Below, piece after piece: positions 7,243 through 15,584 of a stretch of 32,512 nt of DNA; the first letter of the stretch is position 1; every line of letters begins with the position of its first letter. The notes beneath the pieces are model-generated. The model had not been told where the DNA came from and did not search any database. It saw only the letters and a list, made by a program, of their open reading frames with translations. The stretch comes from Ruminococcus flavefaciens (lineage in GTDB: Bacteria > Bacillota > Clostridia > Oscillospirales > Ruminococcaceae), in contig NZ_FNWV01000017.1 in assembly GCF_900108555.1 (NCBI RefSeq), forward strand, positions 9,551 through 42,062, in the 5' to 3' direction. The position numbers were made by a program, and so were the translations under genes.

Positions 7243-10200
7243 ATGTCAAAGAAATCAGCAAAAAGAACCTGTGCAGGAATAATGAGTCTTGCAATGCTGC
7301 TCGGTACAGCAGGTCTGTATCCTGCACCAAAGGCAGCAGCAGCTACAGGTGTAACTATCAATGAGGTTTGCCCAAAGAATACTACATATGCTGCTCCTGA
7401 CGGACAGATGTATGACTGGGTAGAGCTTTACAACAATTCAAGCAGCCCTGTGGATATAAGCGGCTGGGGACTCACAGATAAGGCAGAGACACCTTACAGA
7501 TTTACTATCCCGTCAGGTACAGTGATCCAGCCAAATACAGGAAAGGTATTTTTCTGTGACGGTACAGCAGGCGAGACAAACGCTTCTATTGCTCCTTTCG
7601 GACTTTCAACAAGCGGTGAGACTCTCACACTTACAGATGCTTCGGGCAATATCGCTTCACAGATAACATTCGAGGATATGGCAAAGGATACTTCCTACGG
7701 TCAGTATCCCGACGGCAGCGGCGAGTTCTACGTTATGAGCACAACTCCGGGCAAGAACAATGCTGCTCCCGAGGGTTCAAACGCAGTAAGAACTCCTTCT
7801 TTCTCTGCTGAGAGCGGTTTCTATGACAACGGCTTTGCACTTACTATCGACGTTCCGCAGGGAACTACGGTTTATTATACAACAGACGGCAGCGATCCTA
7901 CTACTGAGTCTGAAAAGTACACAGGTGCTATCACTGTCAAGGATATGACAAGTGAGCCTAACAAGTACAGCGCAAGAACAGACGTTACAGCTTATACTGA
8001 TATTGTTGCTCCTGATGAGGGCGTACTCAAGGCTGCTGTAGTTCGTGCTATGGCAGTAGACTCACAGGGCAGAACAAGCAGCATCATAACAAAGACATAC
8101 TTCATAGGTTCAGCAAATGTTGAACGCTACAGAAATATGAAAGTTATCTCTCTCGTTACTGATCCTTCAAACCTTTTCGATTATGAAAAAGGTATCTACG
8201 TAACAGGTAAGGTATACGACGAAGGCGGCACAGGCATGGGCAACTGGGGTAACTGGGGCAACATGGGCAACTGGGGCCAGCAGGCAGGTGACGGCAACAA
8301 TAACGGTGACGCTCAGCAGGGCGGCTTCAACATGGGCAACTTCAATTTCGGAGGAAACCAGAATAACGGTGACGCTCAGCAGGGCGGCTTCAACATGGGC
8401 AACTTCAATTTCGGAGGAAACCAGAATAACGGCGACGCACAGCAGGGCGGCTTCAATATGGGCAACTTCAACTTCGGCGGACAGCAGCAGGGCGATGCTC
8501 AGCAGGGCAACTTCCAGCTCGGCGGTGCAGGCGGTCTTGTTGTAAATTCAGATGAAGAAGAGGAAGATGCTTCTGTATTCGACAGCATCAGCCTTGACAG
8601 CATAGATACTCCCGAGATACTTGCAGACGGTGATGACGTACAGCAGGGCGGTGCTCAGCAGGGCGGCTTCGGAGGCTTTGGCGGCTTCGGCGGTCAGGCT
8701 GGTGGAGATAACGGCGGCGCAGCAGGCGGCTTCGGTGGTTTCGGAGGCTTCGGCGGTGACGGTGGAGCTGGCGGTATGGGCGGCTTCAACATGGGCGACA
8801 TGGCATTCATGTCACAGGCTAACTACAATCAGAAAGGTCCTGATTGGGAGCGTCCTGCAAATATCGAGATATTCGAGAACGGCAAGAGCGTAGTTTCTCA
8901 GGACGTAGGCATCAGAACAAAGGGTGCTGCTTCCCGTGCATGGCCACAGAAGAGCTTCAACATCTTTGCTCGTCAGGATTACGGCAAGAGCAGTGTTGAA
9001 TACGATCTCTTTGAAGGAGAAGCTACAAAGGCTAAGAACAACAAGGTCATCGACACGTTTGACGGCTTCACTATCAGAAACGGCGGTAACGACAATATGG
9101 CAGGTTTCTTCCGTGATTCTATAGCACAGTCACTTGTTACTGACAGAGCTATGACCACACAGGCTACAAGCGAGTGTATCCTCTTTATCGACGGTGAGTT
9201 CTGGGGCATTTACCAGCTCATGGAGAAGTATAACTCAGATTACTTCAAGTCACACTATGGCATAAAGAAGAATGATGTCTGCTTTATCAAGAACAATTCT
9301 CTTGAGGACGGCAACGATCAGGATCTCAGCGAGTGGAACAATCTCCTCGGTAACCTTTCAAGAGTTGATATGACTCTCGATGAGAACTATCAGAGAGCTT
9401 GCGCAGAGCTTGATATACAGAGCTTCATTGACTATTTCGCAGCTCAGATCTACTGGGCTAACCACGACTGGCCAAATAATAATACAGGTGTATGGCGTTC
9501 AAATGCTGTAGATCCTGAAAATCCATATGCAGACGGCAAGTGGAGAATGGTACTGTTTGATACAGAGTACAGCTCTAACCTTGCTGACAAGGTTAGCGAG
9601 ACAGGTCCTACCTACAACAGCTTCAATCAGGCTGCAGGTGGCGGCATGGGCGGATTCGGAGGCTTCATGGGAGGCGGCGGTTCTCTCAGCGGCGCATTCT
9701 CAAATCTTATGAAGAACCCGACATTCAGACAGCAGTTTGAGCTTACATTCATGGATCTTGCAAACTACAACTTCGATACAAAGAAGACTACAGAAGCTAT
9801 AAACTACTACAAGGGCTTCAAGCAGCAGATCCTTGATACATACAAGCGTTTCCCATCTTCAAAGCACACTCACAATGAGCAGACATTTGAGGAAGATTAT
9901 AAGCTTCTCGAAACATTCTACAACACAAGATACGGCAATGTTACAAGCCAGATGAAGACATATATGAATCTCACTGGCAGCCTTGCTACAGTTAATGTAA
10001 GCAACGACAGCAGCAAGGGCTCATTACAGCTCAATACTATCAAGTTTGATGATTCTATGAGCACATGGAGTGGTAAGTATTTCACAGACTTCCCTGTAAC
10101 TGCAACAGCTTCTCCTAAGGACGGATATGCTTTCGATCACTGGGAGGTAACAGGTGCAACAGTTTCAGATACAACTTCCGATACTATCACAGTTCCTGTA

Positions 10201-10575
10201 AGCGAAGGCATTACTATCAAGCCTGTATACAAGGTTGGCAGCTCTGAGCCAAAGGTGACAACAACTACTACAAAGACTACTACAACTACAACACAGATCA
10301 CAACAACTACTACAACATCTGCACAGCCTACACAGTTCGTAAATGTAACTCTCAGCGGTGATGCAAACTGTGACGGTCAGGTAGATCTCTCTGACGCAGT
10401 TATGATAATGCAGGCTCTTGCAAATCCTAACAAGTACGGTGTAAATGGTAACGACCAGAACCACATTACAGAACAGGGTGCTGCAAATGCAGACGTTGAT
10501 AAGAAGAGCGCAGGTCTTACTGCAAACGATGCTCTGAAAATTCAGGAGTATCTCCTCGGAAAAGGTTCTCTCTAA
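7243..10575 (+). CDS. Secreted CotH-family protein with LTD, chitobiase-like and dockerin domains
   Basis: This is a 1110-residue exported protein; the ATG at 7243 follows GGAGGG. Domains in order: signal peptide (1 to about 34, ending near APKAAAA); lamin-tail domain (about 36-140, VTINEVCPKN, DWVELYNNS, DISGWGLTD); chitobiase-type C-terminal domain (about 184-290, VYYTTDGSDPT); Gly/Asn-rich segments (about 329-423 and 467-520) with a 21-residue tandem unit; CotH kinase-like domain (about 533-900, GIRTKGAASRAWPQKSF, WGIYQLMEKYN, LFDTEYSSNL) interrupted by a Gly-rich loop near 800-818; a beta-sandwich-like domain (about 917-997, GYAFDHWEVTGA); a Thr linker (1006-1027); and a dockerin (about 1039-1110) with two calcium loops (GDANCDGQVDLSDA, ANADVDKKSAGLTANDA). 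The dockerin indicates attachment to a cellulosome. CotH proteins are protein kinases in spore coats; whether this one phosphorylates anything is unproven. Confidence 0.88.
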   Translation: MSKKSAKRTCAGIMSLAMLLGTAGLYPAPKAAAATGVTINEVCPKNTTYAAPDGQMYDWVELYNNSSSPVDISGWGLTDKAETPYRFTIPSGTVIQPNTGKVFFCDGTAGETNASIAPFGLSTSGETLTLTDASGNIASQITFEDMAKDTSYGQYPDGSGEFYVMSTTPGKNNAAPEGSNAVRTPSFSAESGFYDNGFALTIDVPQGTTVYYTTDGSDPTTESEKYTGAITVKDMTSEPNKYSARTDVTAYTDIVAPDEGVLKAAVVRAMAVDSQGRTSSIITKTYFIGSANVERYRNMKVISLVTDPSNLFDYEKGIYVTGKVYDEGGTGMGNWGNWGNMGNWGQQAGDGNNNGDAQQGGFNMGNFNFGGNQNNGDAQQGGFNMGNFNFGGNQNNGDAQQGGFNMGNFNFGGQQQGDAQQGNFQLGGAGGLVVNSDEEEEDASVFDSISLDSIDTPEILADGDDVQQGGAQQGGFGGFGGFGGQAGGDNGGAAGGFGGFGGFGGDGGAGGMGGFNMGDMAFMSQANYNQKGPDWERPANIEIFENGKSVVSQDVGIRTKGAASRAWPQKSFNIFARQDYGKSSVEYDLFEGEATKAKNNKVIDTFDGFTIRNGGNDNMAGFFRDSIAQSLVTDRAMTTQATSECILFIDGEFWGIYQLMEKYNSDYFKSHYGIKKNDVCFIKNNSLEDGNDQDLSEWNNLLGNLSRVDMTLDENYQRACAELDIQSFIDYFAAQIYWANHDWPNNNTGVWRSNAVDPENPYADGKWRMVLFDTEYSSNLADKVSETGPTYNSFNQAAGGGMGGFGGFMGGGGSLSGAFSNLMKNPTFRQQFELTFMDLANYNFDTKKTTEAINYYKGFKQQILDTYKRFPSSKHTHNEQTFEEDYKLLETFYNTRYGNVTSQMKTYMNLTGSLATVNVSNDSSKGSLQLNTIKFDDSMSTWSGKYFTDFPVTATASPKDGYAFDHWEVTGATVSDTTSDTITVPVSEGITIKPVYKVGSSEPKVTTTTTKTTTTTTQITTTTTTSAQPTQFVNVTLSGDANCDGQVDLSDAVMIMQALANPNKYGVNGNDQNHITEQGAANADVDKKSAGLTANDALKIQEYLLGKGSL
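8293..8482 (+). repeat. 63-bp tandem repeat (three copies) in the CotH-dockerin gene
   Basis: Three nearly identical 63-base units encode AATNG-poor, Gly/Asn/Gln-rich blocks of the form GDAQQGGFNMGNFNFGG. The first two copies are almost identical in DNA, indicating recent duplication. Confidence 0.7.
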
Positions 10576-10596
10576 TTAATTACTTACTATACAGCA

Positions 10597-10632
10597 AAAA
10601 GGCTGCACGATAATGTGCAGCCCTTTTGTTTG
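10597..10632 (+). terminator. Rho-independent terminator after the CotH-dockerin gene
   Basis: GGCTGCAC (10601-10608) and GTGCAGCC (10615-10622) form a stem with a 6-base loop, preceded by AAAAA and followed by CTTTTGTTTG. It is placed 22 bases after the stop codon. Confidence 0.85.
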
Positions 10633-10653
10633 TCAACATGAATGTAAAATAAT

Positions 10654-10676
10654 GGGCGGATACTATCCGCCCCTAC
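10654..10676. repeat. REP-like palindrome, GGCGGATA type (second copy)
   Basis: GGGCGGATA (10654-10662) and TATCCGCCC (10664-10672) surround one C and are followed by CTAC. The unit matches the repeat at 3049-3070 almost exactly. It lies between two convergent genes. Confidence 0.65.
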
Positions 10677-10678
10677 TT

Positions 10679-11308
10679 TTATATGCCTTTTACTTCTGTA
10701 TAATAGTATACTGCAAGCTGAGTTCTGTCGCGGAGTTCCAGCTTGTCAAGGAGATTGCTTATGTAATTGCGGATAGTGCCCTCGCCGAGGAAAAGCTTGC
10801 CCGATATCTCCTTATTGCTCAGTCCCTCTGCAACAAGCTCCATTATCTCGCGCTCCTTGTCGCTTATACCGTGAGCAGCAAAGTCATATCGCTCCTTGGG
10901 CTTCATAAGCTCGGGGAGCTTATTCATTATGGTATTGCCGTAAACGCTCTGTCCGCCCATGACAGTTTCAAGTGCTGGGACTATGCCGTCAAAGTCCTGT
11001 TTGAGTATATATCCCTTTGCACCCATGTTCAGTGCCTTGATGATGTACTCATCGTCCGAGAAAGTGGTGAGGTAAAGTATCTTAGCGTCGGGAAACTCTT
11101 TCAGTATGACCTCGCCTGCTTCGATACCCGTCATGCCCTCCATGCGTATATCCATAAGTATAACATCAGGTCTGACACTTTTGTAAAGCTCTATTGCTTC
11201 CTTGCCGCTTGAACCCATAGCAGCAACAGTGACCTTGCCCGAATTTTCAAGTATAGTTTTAAGCGACAGAGCCACGAGCTTGTCGTCATCTATTACGATA
11301 ATGTCCAT
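10679..11308 (-). CDS. NarL/LuxR-family response regulator (orphan in this window)
   Basis: This is a 209-residue two-domain regulator. The start is the ATG at 11308, which has AAAGGAG upstream; longer in-frame readings run into the promoter. The receiver domain (1 to about 120) has the acidic pocket IDDD (7-9), phospho-acceptor Asp53 (ILMDIRM), the Thr of LYLTTF near 83 and Lys105 region (KGYILK). The C-terminal LuxR-type helix-turn-helix (about 145-205) shows ISDKEREIMELVAEGLSNKEIS and GTIRNYISNLLDKL. It is divergent from a three-gene ABC-2 exporter, a common pairing for DesR/LiaR-like regulators, but the expected sensor kinase gene is absent on both sides. The palindrome TGACA-AA-TGTCA between the divergent units and again before the gene at 14957 is a plausible binding site. 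Confidence 0.88.
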   Translation of the reverse strand: MDIIVIDDDKLVALSLKTILENSGKVTVAAMGSSGKEAIELYKSVRPDVILMDIRMEGMTGIEAGEVILKEFPDAKILYLTTFSDDEYIIKALNMGAKGYILKQDFDGIVPALETVMGGQSVYGNTIMNKLPELMKPKERYDFAAHGISDKEREIMELVAEGLSNKEISGKLFLGEGTIRNYISNLLDKLELRDRTQLAVYYYTEVKGI

Positions 11309-11339
11309 AATTGCTCCTTTATGCCGTGATCTTTTCATT

Positions 11340-11368
11340 ATTATATCATAGCGGTACATTTTTTTCAA
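11340..11368 (-). promoter_or_regulatory. Promoter of the response regulator gene
   Basis: On the minus strand TTGAAA (11363-11368) and a perfect TATAAT (11340-11345) are 17 bases apart. The palindrome at 11378-11391 is centred about 51 bases upstream of the expected start site. Confidence 0.65.
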
Positions 11369-11377
11369 GTACACAAT

Positions 11378-11391
11378 GTGACAAATGTCAT
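11378..11391. promoter_or_regulatory. Operator-like palindrome GTGACAAATGTCAT
   Basis: Half sites TGACA and TGTCA flank an AA centre. The motif sits between the divergent promoters of the response regulator and the ABC operon, and it recurs with one further matching base at 14824-14837. Binding by the adjacent regulator is inferred from position and recurrence. Confidence 0.55.
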
Positions 11392-11437
11392 ATGCAAAAA
11401 CTGACTCCAGACACTACAAAATGCTTTTCAGCTGAGG

Positions 11438-11443
11438 TATAAT
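11438..11443 (+). promoter_or_regulatory. -10 element of the ABC operon
   Basis: A perfect TATAAT lies 34 bases before the ATP-binding protein gene, but the -35 position (11415-11420, TACAAA) is poor. A weak -35 with an upstream palindrome fits activation by the divergent regulator. Confidence 0.5.
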
Positions 11444-11476
11444 GATTACAGTAAAACACAACAGGGAGGAACTGCT

Positions 11477-12427
11477 ATGGAAAACACAGTTATAAAAATA
11501 AATAATCTTGTAAAACGCTACGGTGATCTCATCGCACTGGATCACCTTGACCTTGAAATAAAACAGGGCGAGATATTCGGACTTCTCGGACCTAACGGCT
11601 CGGGCAAGACAACTACTATCAACTGTCTTTTGTCACTTCTTGCCTTTGACAAGGGCGATATCGAGATATTCGGAAAGAAGATGACTCCCGTAAGCTACGA
11701 CATCAAAAAGGATATAGGCGTTATCATGCAGAACGTTACAGTTTTTGATGAGCTTACAGTTTACGAGAATATCGACTACTTCTGCGGACTCTATATCAAG
11801 GACAAGGCAAAGCGCAGGGAATATGTTGAGGAAGCAATAAAGTTCGTAGAGCTCGGGGATTTCAGAAAGTTCTATCCGAAAAAGCTTTCGGGCGGACTTC
11901 TTCGCAGACTGAATATCGCCTGCGGTATCGCTCACAAGCCAAAGCTAATAATCCTTGACGAGCCTACAGTTGCAGTTGACCCTCAGAGCAGGAACCGTAT
12001 CCTCGAAGGCATACAGGAGCTCAACAGAAACGGTGCTACAGTCATCTATACCTCGCACTATATGGAAGAGGTAGAGCAGATATGTACTCGCATAGCTATC
12101 ATGGACAAGGGCAGAAAAGTAGCTGAGGGTACTAAGGACGAGCTGAAACGCATGATAAAGAATACAGAGACTATCACTATCGAGATACTTGATGTACCTG
12201 ATAATATCGTAAAAGAGATAGCTTCACTGCCTCATGTATACGATACTGACCTCAGCAACGGCAAGCTCACCGTTTACTGCTCGGGCGGCAAGCATAATCT
12301 TATAAGAGTACTTGAAGTGCTTCAGAAGAACGAGCTCAGCTTCGGCAGAGTATATACAGAGCTTCCGACGCTCAATGACGTATTCCTTGAAATAACAGGA
12401 AAAGCCCTCAGAGACAAGGAGGAATGA
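11477..12427 (+). CDS. ABC transporter ATP-binding protein
   Basis: This is the 316-residue nucleotide-binding subunit of an ABC-2-type exporter. Walker A is GPNGSGKTT (38-46), the Q-loop is IMQN (84-86), the signature is LSGG (137-140) followed by an unusual LLRRL, Walker B is LIILDEP (157-163), and the H-loop is in YTSHYMEE. Residues after about 220 form the C-terminal extension typical of drug/antibiotic exporter ATPases (the DUF4162-like tail of CcmA/NatA relatives). GGGAGG precedes the ATG. It is the first gene of a tightly coupled operon with two permeases. The substrate is unknown; antibiotic or lipid-like compounds are typical for the group. Confidence 0.93.
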   Translation: MENTVIKINNLVKRYGDLIALDHLDLEIKQGEIFGLLGPNGSGKTTTINCLLSLLAFDKGDIEIFGKKMTPVSYDIKKDIGVIMQNVTVFDELTVYENIDYFCGLYIKDKAKRREYVEEAIKFVELGDFRKFYPKKLSGGLLRRLNIACGIAHKPKLIILDEPTVAVDPQSRNRILEGIQELNRNGATVIYTSHYMEEVEQICTRIAIMDKGRKVAEGTKDELKRMIKNTETITIEILDVPDNIVKEIASLPHVYDTDLSNGKLTVYCSGGKHNLIRVLEVLQKNELSFGRVYTELPTLNDVFLEITGKALRDKEE

Positions 12428-12429
12428 CC

Positions 12430-13563
12430 ATGTTCATGCATATCCTTAAATATGAGCTGAAAAACGGTCTGCGCACAAAAGACCTTATCATATGGCTCAT
12501 ACTTTTTCCAATAATCCTCGGCACTTGTTTTAAGATAGCTTTCGGAAGCATTTACGAAAAGACCGAGAAATTCAGTTCAATACCCGTTGCCATAGTTGAA
12601 GAGAGCGAAAATGCAGCTTTCAGACAGGTCATCGAGGGCATTGAAAAGTCTGATGAACCCTTCCTCAAAGCCAGCTTTACAGATAAGGAAAAGGCTGAAA
12701 AGATGCTTGATGACGGCAAGGTAGAGGGAATAATCTTTACCTCCGACAATATCAGTCTTACAGTTAAGGAAAAGGGCATACGTGAGACGATGCTGAAATC
12801 CTTTATCGAGCAGTATAAAGTCCGTGAAAAAATAGCTATGGACGCTATAAATACTGCTCCCGAAAAGGCACAGGAAGTCATCGCTTCACTTACATCTGAG
12901 ACAGCTTCTTCGTGCAGGGATATACCTCTTACACAGGGCAACCCCGATATGTATATACAGTATTTCTACAACCTCATCGCTATGGTAGCAATGTTCGGCT
13001 GTATAACAGGTATGCATATCACTATGCAAAATCAGGCTAACCTTTCACCTCTCGGCGCAAGAAACAACTGCTCACCCGTACAAAAATCAATAAGCATACT
13101 CGCTTGTCTTACAGGCAGCTTTATCCTTGAGACCATATGTATGGTAATATGTGTTTCTTATCTTGCATTCGTTCTCAAAGTAGATTTCGGCGACAGACTG
13201 TGGCTGGTTTATCCTTCGGCAATACTCGGCGGTATCACAGGTGTTTCCTTCGGTTTCTTTGTTGGTTCACTTACCCACATAGGAGAAAAGGCAAAGAGTG
13301 CGCTGCTTGTTTCAATATCAATGCTGCTGTGTTTTTGCAGCGGCCTTATGGTGGGCAATATGAAGGCTATTATTGCAGCAAGGATACCGTGGTTCAATAA
13401 CATCAATCCCGCAGCAGTGATCGCTGACTGCTTCTACTGCCTCAATATCTATGAGGACTATGACCGTTTCATAACAAAGCTCATAACTATGGCGGTAATA
13501 TCCGTTATGTTTATAGTTCTTGGCTTTGTAACTTCAAGGAGGAAGAAATATGCAAGTATTTAA
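12430..13563 (+). CDS. ABC-2 type permease subunit 1
   Basis: This is a 377-residue membrane protein. I use the ATG at 12430, seven bases after AAGGAGG; another ATG at 12424 overlaps the upstream stop codon but sits too close to the ribosome binding site. Topology is that of ABC-2 permeases: one N-terminal helix (about 19-38), a large external domain up to about residue 180, then roughly five more helices, with the final one ending in a basic tail. It overlaps the next permease gene by 14 bases. Together with the ATPase and the second permease it likely forms a heterodimeric exporter. Confidence 0.85.
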   Translation: MFMHILKYELKNGLRTKDLIIWLILFPIILGTCFKIAFGSIYEKTEKFSSIPVAIVEESENAAFRQVIEGIEKSDEPFLKASFTDKEKAEKMLDDGKVEGIIFTSDNISLTVKEKGIRETMLKSFIEQYKVREKIAMDAINTAPEKAQEVIASLTSETASSCRDIPLTQGNPDMYIQYFYNLIAMVAMFGCITGMHITMQNQANLSPLGARNNCSPVQKSISILACLTGSFILETICMVICVSYLAFVLKVDFGDRLWLVYPSAILGGITGVSFGFFVGSLTHIGEKAKSALLVSISMLLCFCSGLMVGNMKAIIAARIPWFNNINPAAVIADCFYCLNIYEDYDRFITKLITMAVISVMFIVLGFVTSRRKKYASI

Positions 13564-14743
13564 GGCGATGTTCAAGGTAATGAGGAGCAGGCTTCCCTCA
13601 GCATTAATATATATCGTCTGCTTTTTTGCCATATCGGCAATTATTGCAAACGCTTCGACAAATGATAACAAGTTTGAAGCCAAAAGGCTGGATATAAGCA
13701 TTTTCGATGAGGACGATACTCCCGAAAGCCACGCGCTGGCAGAAATTATAAAGAAAAGCAATGATATAGTTGAAATAGAGAAGGATAAGGATACCATTTT
13801 AGATTCACTTTACTACAGAAGGATAGATTATGCACTTATTATAAATAAGGGTTATGCCGACAAGCTCAGAGCAGGGGAAACAGCAGAGCTTTTCAGCAGC
13901 TATCATCTTGACGAAAGCTTTTCTGTAGTATATATGGGACAGTTCCTTGACGAGTATGTAAGCACAGTAAAGGCTTATCTCAGCATGGGCGAGGCATTTG
14001 ATGAGGCTGTTGCAAATGCAGAAGACGCAATGTCTCAGAATGCAGAGGTGAATATGCTCAGCAGGATAGACAAGGGCGGCAATTCACACTTCAGCGTTGA
14101 TTTTGCAGGCTATTTCCAGTATATGCCATATATACTCGTATCTATAATTATCAGCGTAGTAAGCCTTGTGCTTGTCACTATGAACAAGAAGGATATACGC
14201 TACCGTACAAACTGCTCATGCCTGAAAGAATCTTCGTATACATTCCAGCTGTTCCTCGGAAGCTTCCTGTTTGTGTTTATAATATGGCTGCTGTTTATGA
14301 TAGGCGGTATGATACTCAACAAGGAGTTTTACACAGGAAGAGCGTGGTACGCAGTTCTCAACAGCTTTATATTCGCTGTGGTTGTCGGCACTATGGCTGT
14401 GCTTGTAGCAAGCTTTGAACCCAAGGACAACGTACTCAACCTTATAACTCAGGTGCTCGGACTTGGTATGAGCTTCTTCTGCGGTATATTTATCCCTGTG
14501 GAGGTACTCAGCGACAAGGTGCTTTCTGTTGCAAGATTTTTGCCTGCTTACTGGTACGTAAGAGCAAATAATATGATAGCTGATATCACTCAGTTCAGTT
14601 TAAATGAGGTAATACAGTGCTATCTGATACAGTTAGGATTTGCAGCAGCTATGGTTATCATCACTCTGCTCGTCCGCAAGGTAAAGTACAGCGGTGCAGC
14701 TATCGGTACTGCCGTAAAAAAGGCAGCAGCTGCTGAGCATTAA
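13550..14743 (+). CDS. ABC-2 type permease subunit 2
   Basis: This 397-residue membrane protein starts inside the end of the previous gene, with AGGAGG nine bases upstream. It has an N-terminal helix (about 14-33, ALIYIVCFFAISAIIA), an external domain to about residue 185, then five or six helices in the C-terminal half, again the ABC-2 membrane fold. Its sequence differs from the first permease, so the transporter is predicted to be a heterodimer. It is the last gene of the operon; a strong hairpin terminator follows. Confidence 0.85.
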   Translation: MQVFKAMFKVMRSRLPSALIYIVCFFAISAIIANASTNDNKFEAKRLDISIFDEDDTPESHALAEIIKKSNDIVEIEKDKDTILDSLYYRRIDYALIINKGYADKLRAGETAELFSSYHLDESFSVVYMGQFLDEYVSTVKAYLSMGEAFDEAVANAEDAMSQNAEVNMLSRIDKGGNSHFSVDFAGYFQYMPYILVSIIISVVSLVLVTMNKKDIRYRTNCSCLKESSYTFQLFLGSFLFVFIIWLLFMIGGMILNKEFYTGRAWYAVLNSFIFAVVVGTMAVLVASFEPKDNVLNLITQVLGLGMSFFCGIFIPVEVLSDKVLSVARFLPAYWYVRANNMIADITQFSLNEVIQCYLIQLGFAAAMVIITLLVRKVKYSGAAIGTAVKKAAAAEH

Positions 14744-14766
14744 GATATAAATGAATATTGAGTATA

Positions 14767-14795
14767 AAGGGCGCACGGAAGTGCGCCCTTGCTTA
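14767..14795 (+). terminator. Terminator of the ABC operon
   Basis: AAGGGCGCAC (14767-14776) pairs perfectly with GTGCGCCCTT (14781-14790) around a GGAA loop. The downstream T-tract is modest (GCTTATATTT). Confidence 0.8.
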
Positions 14796-14823
14796 TATTT
14801 GTAGTACCAATATGCCGAAAAAA

Positions 14824-14857
14824 GTGACAAATGTCACTATGGCAATGACATTTGTTA
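14824..14857. promoter_or_regulatory. Tandem operator-like palindromes, 21 bp apart
   Basis: GTGACAAATGTCAC (14824-14837) is the same palindrome as at 11378-11391, and TGACATTTGTTA (14846-14857) is a second copy with one mismatch. Their centres are 21 bases apart, two helical turns, placing dimers on the same face of the DNA. A -10-like TAAAAT follows at 14883-14888 without a good -35, so the second site would sit near -44, a classic activator position. Confidence 0.55.
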
Positions 14858-14956
14858 TCTATCATTTTTCGGAACAGTGTGATAAAATAAAGTCACAATA
14901 ACCATTAAACGCGAGACGTTTTAAATACACTAAATTATTACTAAGGAGGGGCTTAT

Positions 14957-15505
14957 ATGAAAACGATCATGAAAAAAACACTATGCATACTATCAAGTGC
15001 AGTCCTGCTATGCGGACTGACGGCTTTGCCCGCAGGCGCGAAAAGCTTGGATCCTGAGAATATAGTGAAATTAGAACCTGAGCTGAGACCGCAGACTGGG
15101 CGGAATTTTAATCCGTACAAAGACACAGAGTTCGTACTGAAGCAGAATAAGTTCAACATAAAGCCCAGTGAAATGGCTGTCCTTGAAGTTGGCAAGAAGC
15201 TCAAGATGATAGACGAAGCTCATTCCTTCCCAAGACCTGAGAAAAAAATACAGTCAATGGACGATATAGACTTGCTGAGACTCAGATTTCAGTGGTATGA
15301 CGAGAACGGTCCTATCGAGGGGGCTACGTCATATAAGTATAATGCTTATACCCCAGGCAGATATTTCTGCGTTGTAACTATGATAGGACGCTTATGGATA
15401 ACTGATACAGCAGCTGTAAATGTAAGGATACTGCCTCCTATTCTTGATCCTGTCCAGCGTCCTGATCCGACGATACCTGTCAAACCGGGACCATTACCGA
15501 TATAA
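14957..15505 (+). CDS. Secreted small protein with Ig-like domain
   Basis: This is a 182-residue exported protein. The ATG at 14957 follows AAGGAGGGG. Residues 1 to about 29 form a signal peptide (MKKTLCILSSAVLLCG, cleavage near PAGA). The mature part has a charged N-terminal half, and then LRLRFQWYDENGPIEGA and YTPGRYFCVVT (about 115-145), a Tyr-x-Cys-containing beta-sandwich pattern typical of bacterial Ig-like domains. The C-terminus is Pro-rich. No sortase motif or lipobox was seen, so it is probably released or loosely wall-associated. The upstream palindromes match those at the response regulator/ABC promoter, so it is a likely member of the same regulon, perhaps part of an envelope stress or peptide-defence response. 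The function is unknown. Confidence 0.65.
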   Translation: MKTIMKKTLCILSSAVLLCGLTALPAGAKSLDPENIVKLEPELRPQTGRNFNPYKDTEFVLKQNKFNIKPSEMAVLEVGKKLKMIDEAHSFPRPEKKIQSMDDIDLLRLRFQWYDENGPIEGATSYKYNAYTPGRYFCVVTMIGRLWITDTAAVNVRILPPILDPVQRPDPTIPVKPGPLPI

Positions 15506-15536
15506 CGAAAAAAGATATAGAAATTGTTCAATGAGG

Positions 15537-15581
15537 GTAAAACAATGGCGGATAAGAGGAATTGCCTCTTGTCCGCCATTG
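15537..15581. terminator. Long-stem terminator between convergent units
   Basis: A 17-bp stem (15543-15559 with 15565-15581, one wobble pair) surrounds an AATTG loop. On the minus strand the stem is followed by TTTTA, so it mainly ends the leftward biosynthetic operon, which stops at 15585; it also ends rightward transcripts from 14957. Confidence 0.8.
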
Positions 15582-15584
15582 TGA

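Noticed and set aside
10613..11212. 199-residue open frame on the plus strand
   Set aside because: It is antisense to the response regulator, which has clear domains and a promoter.
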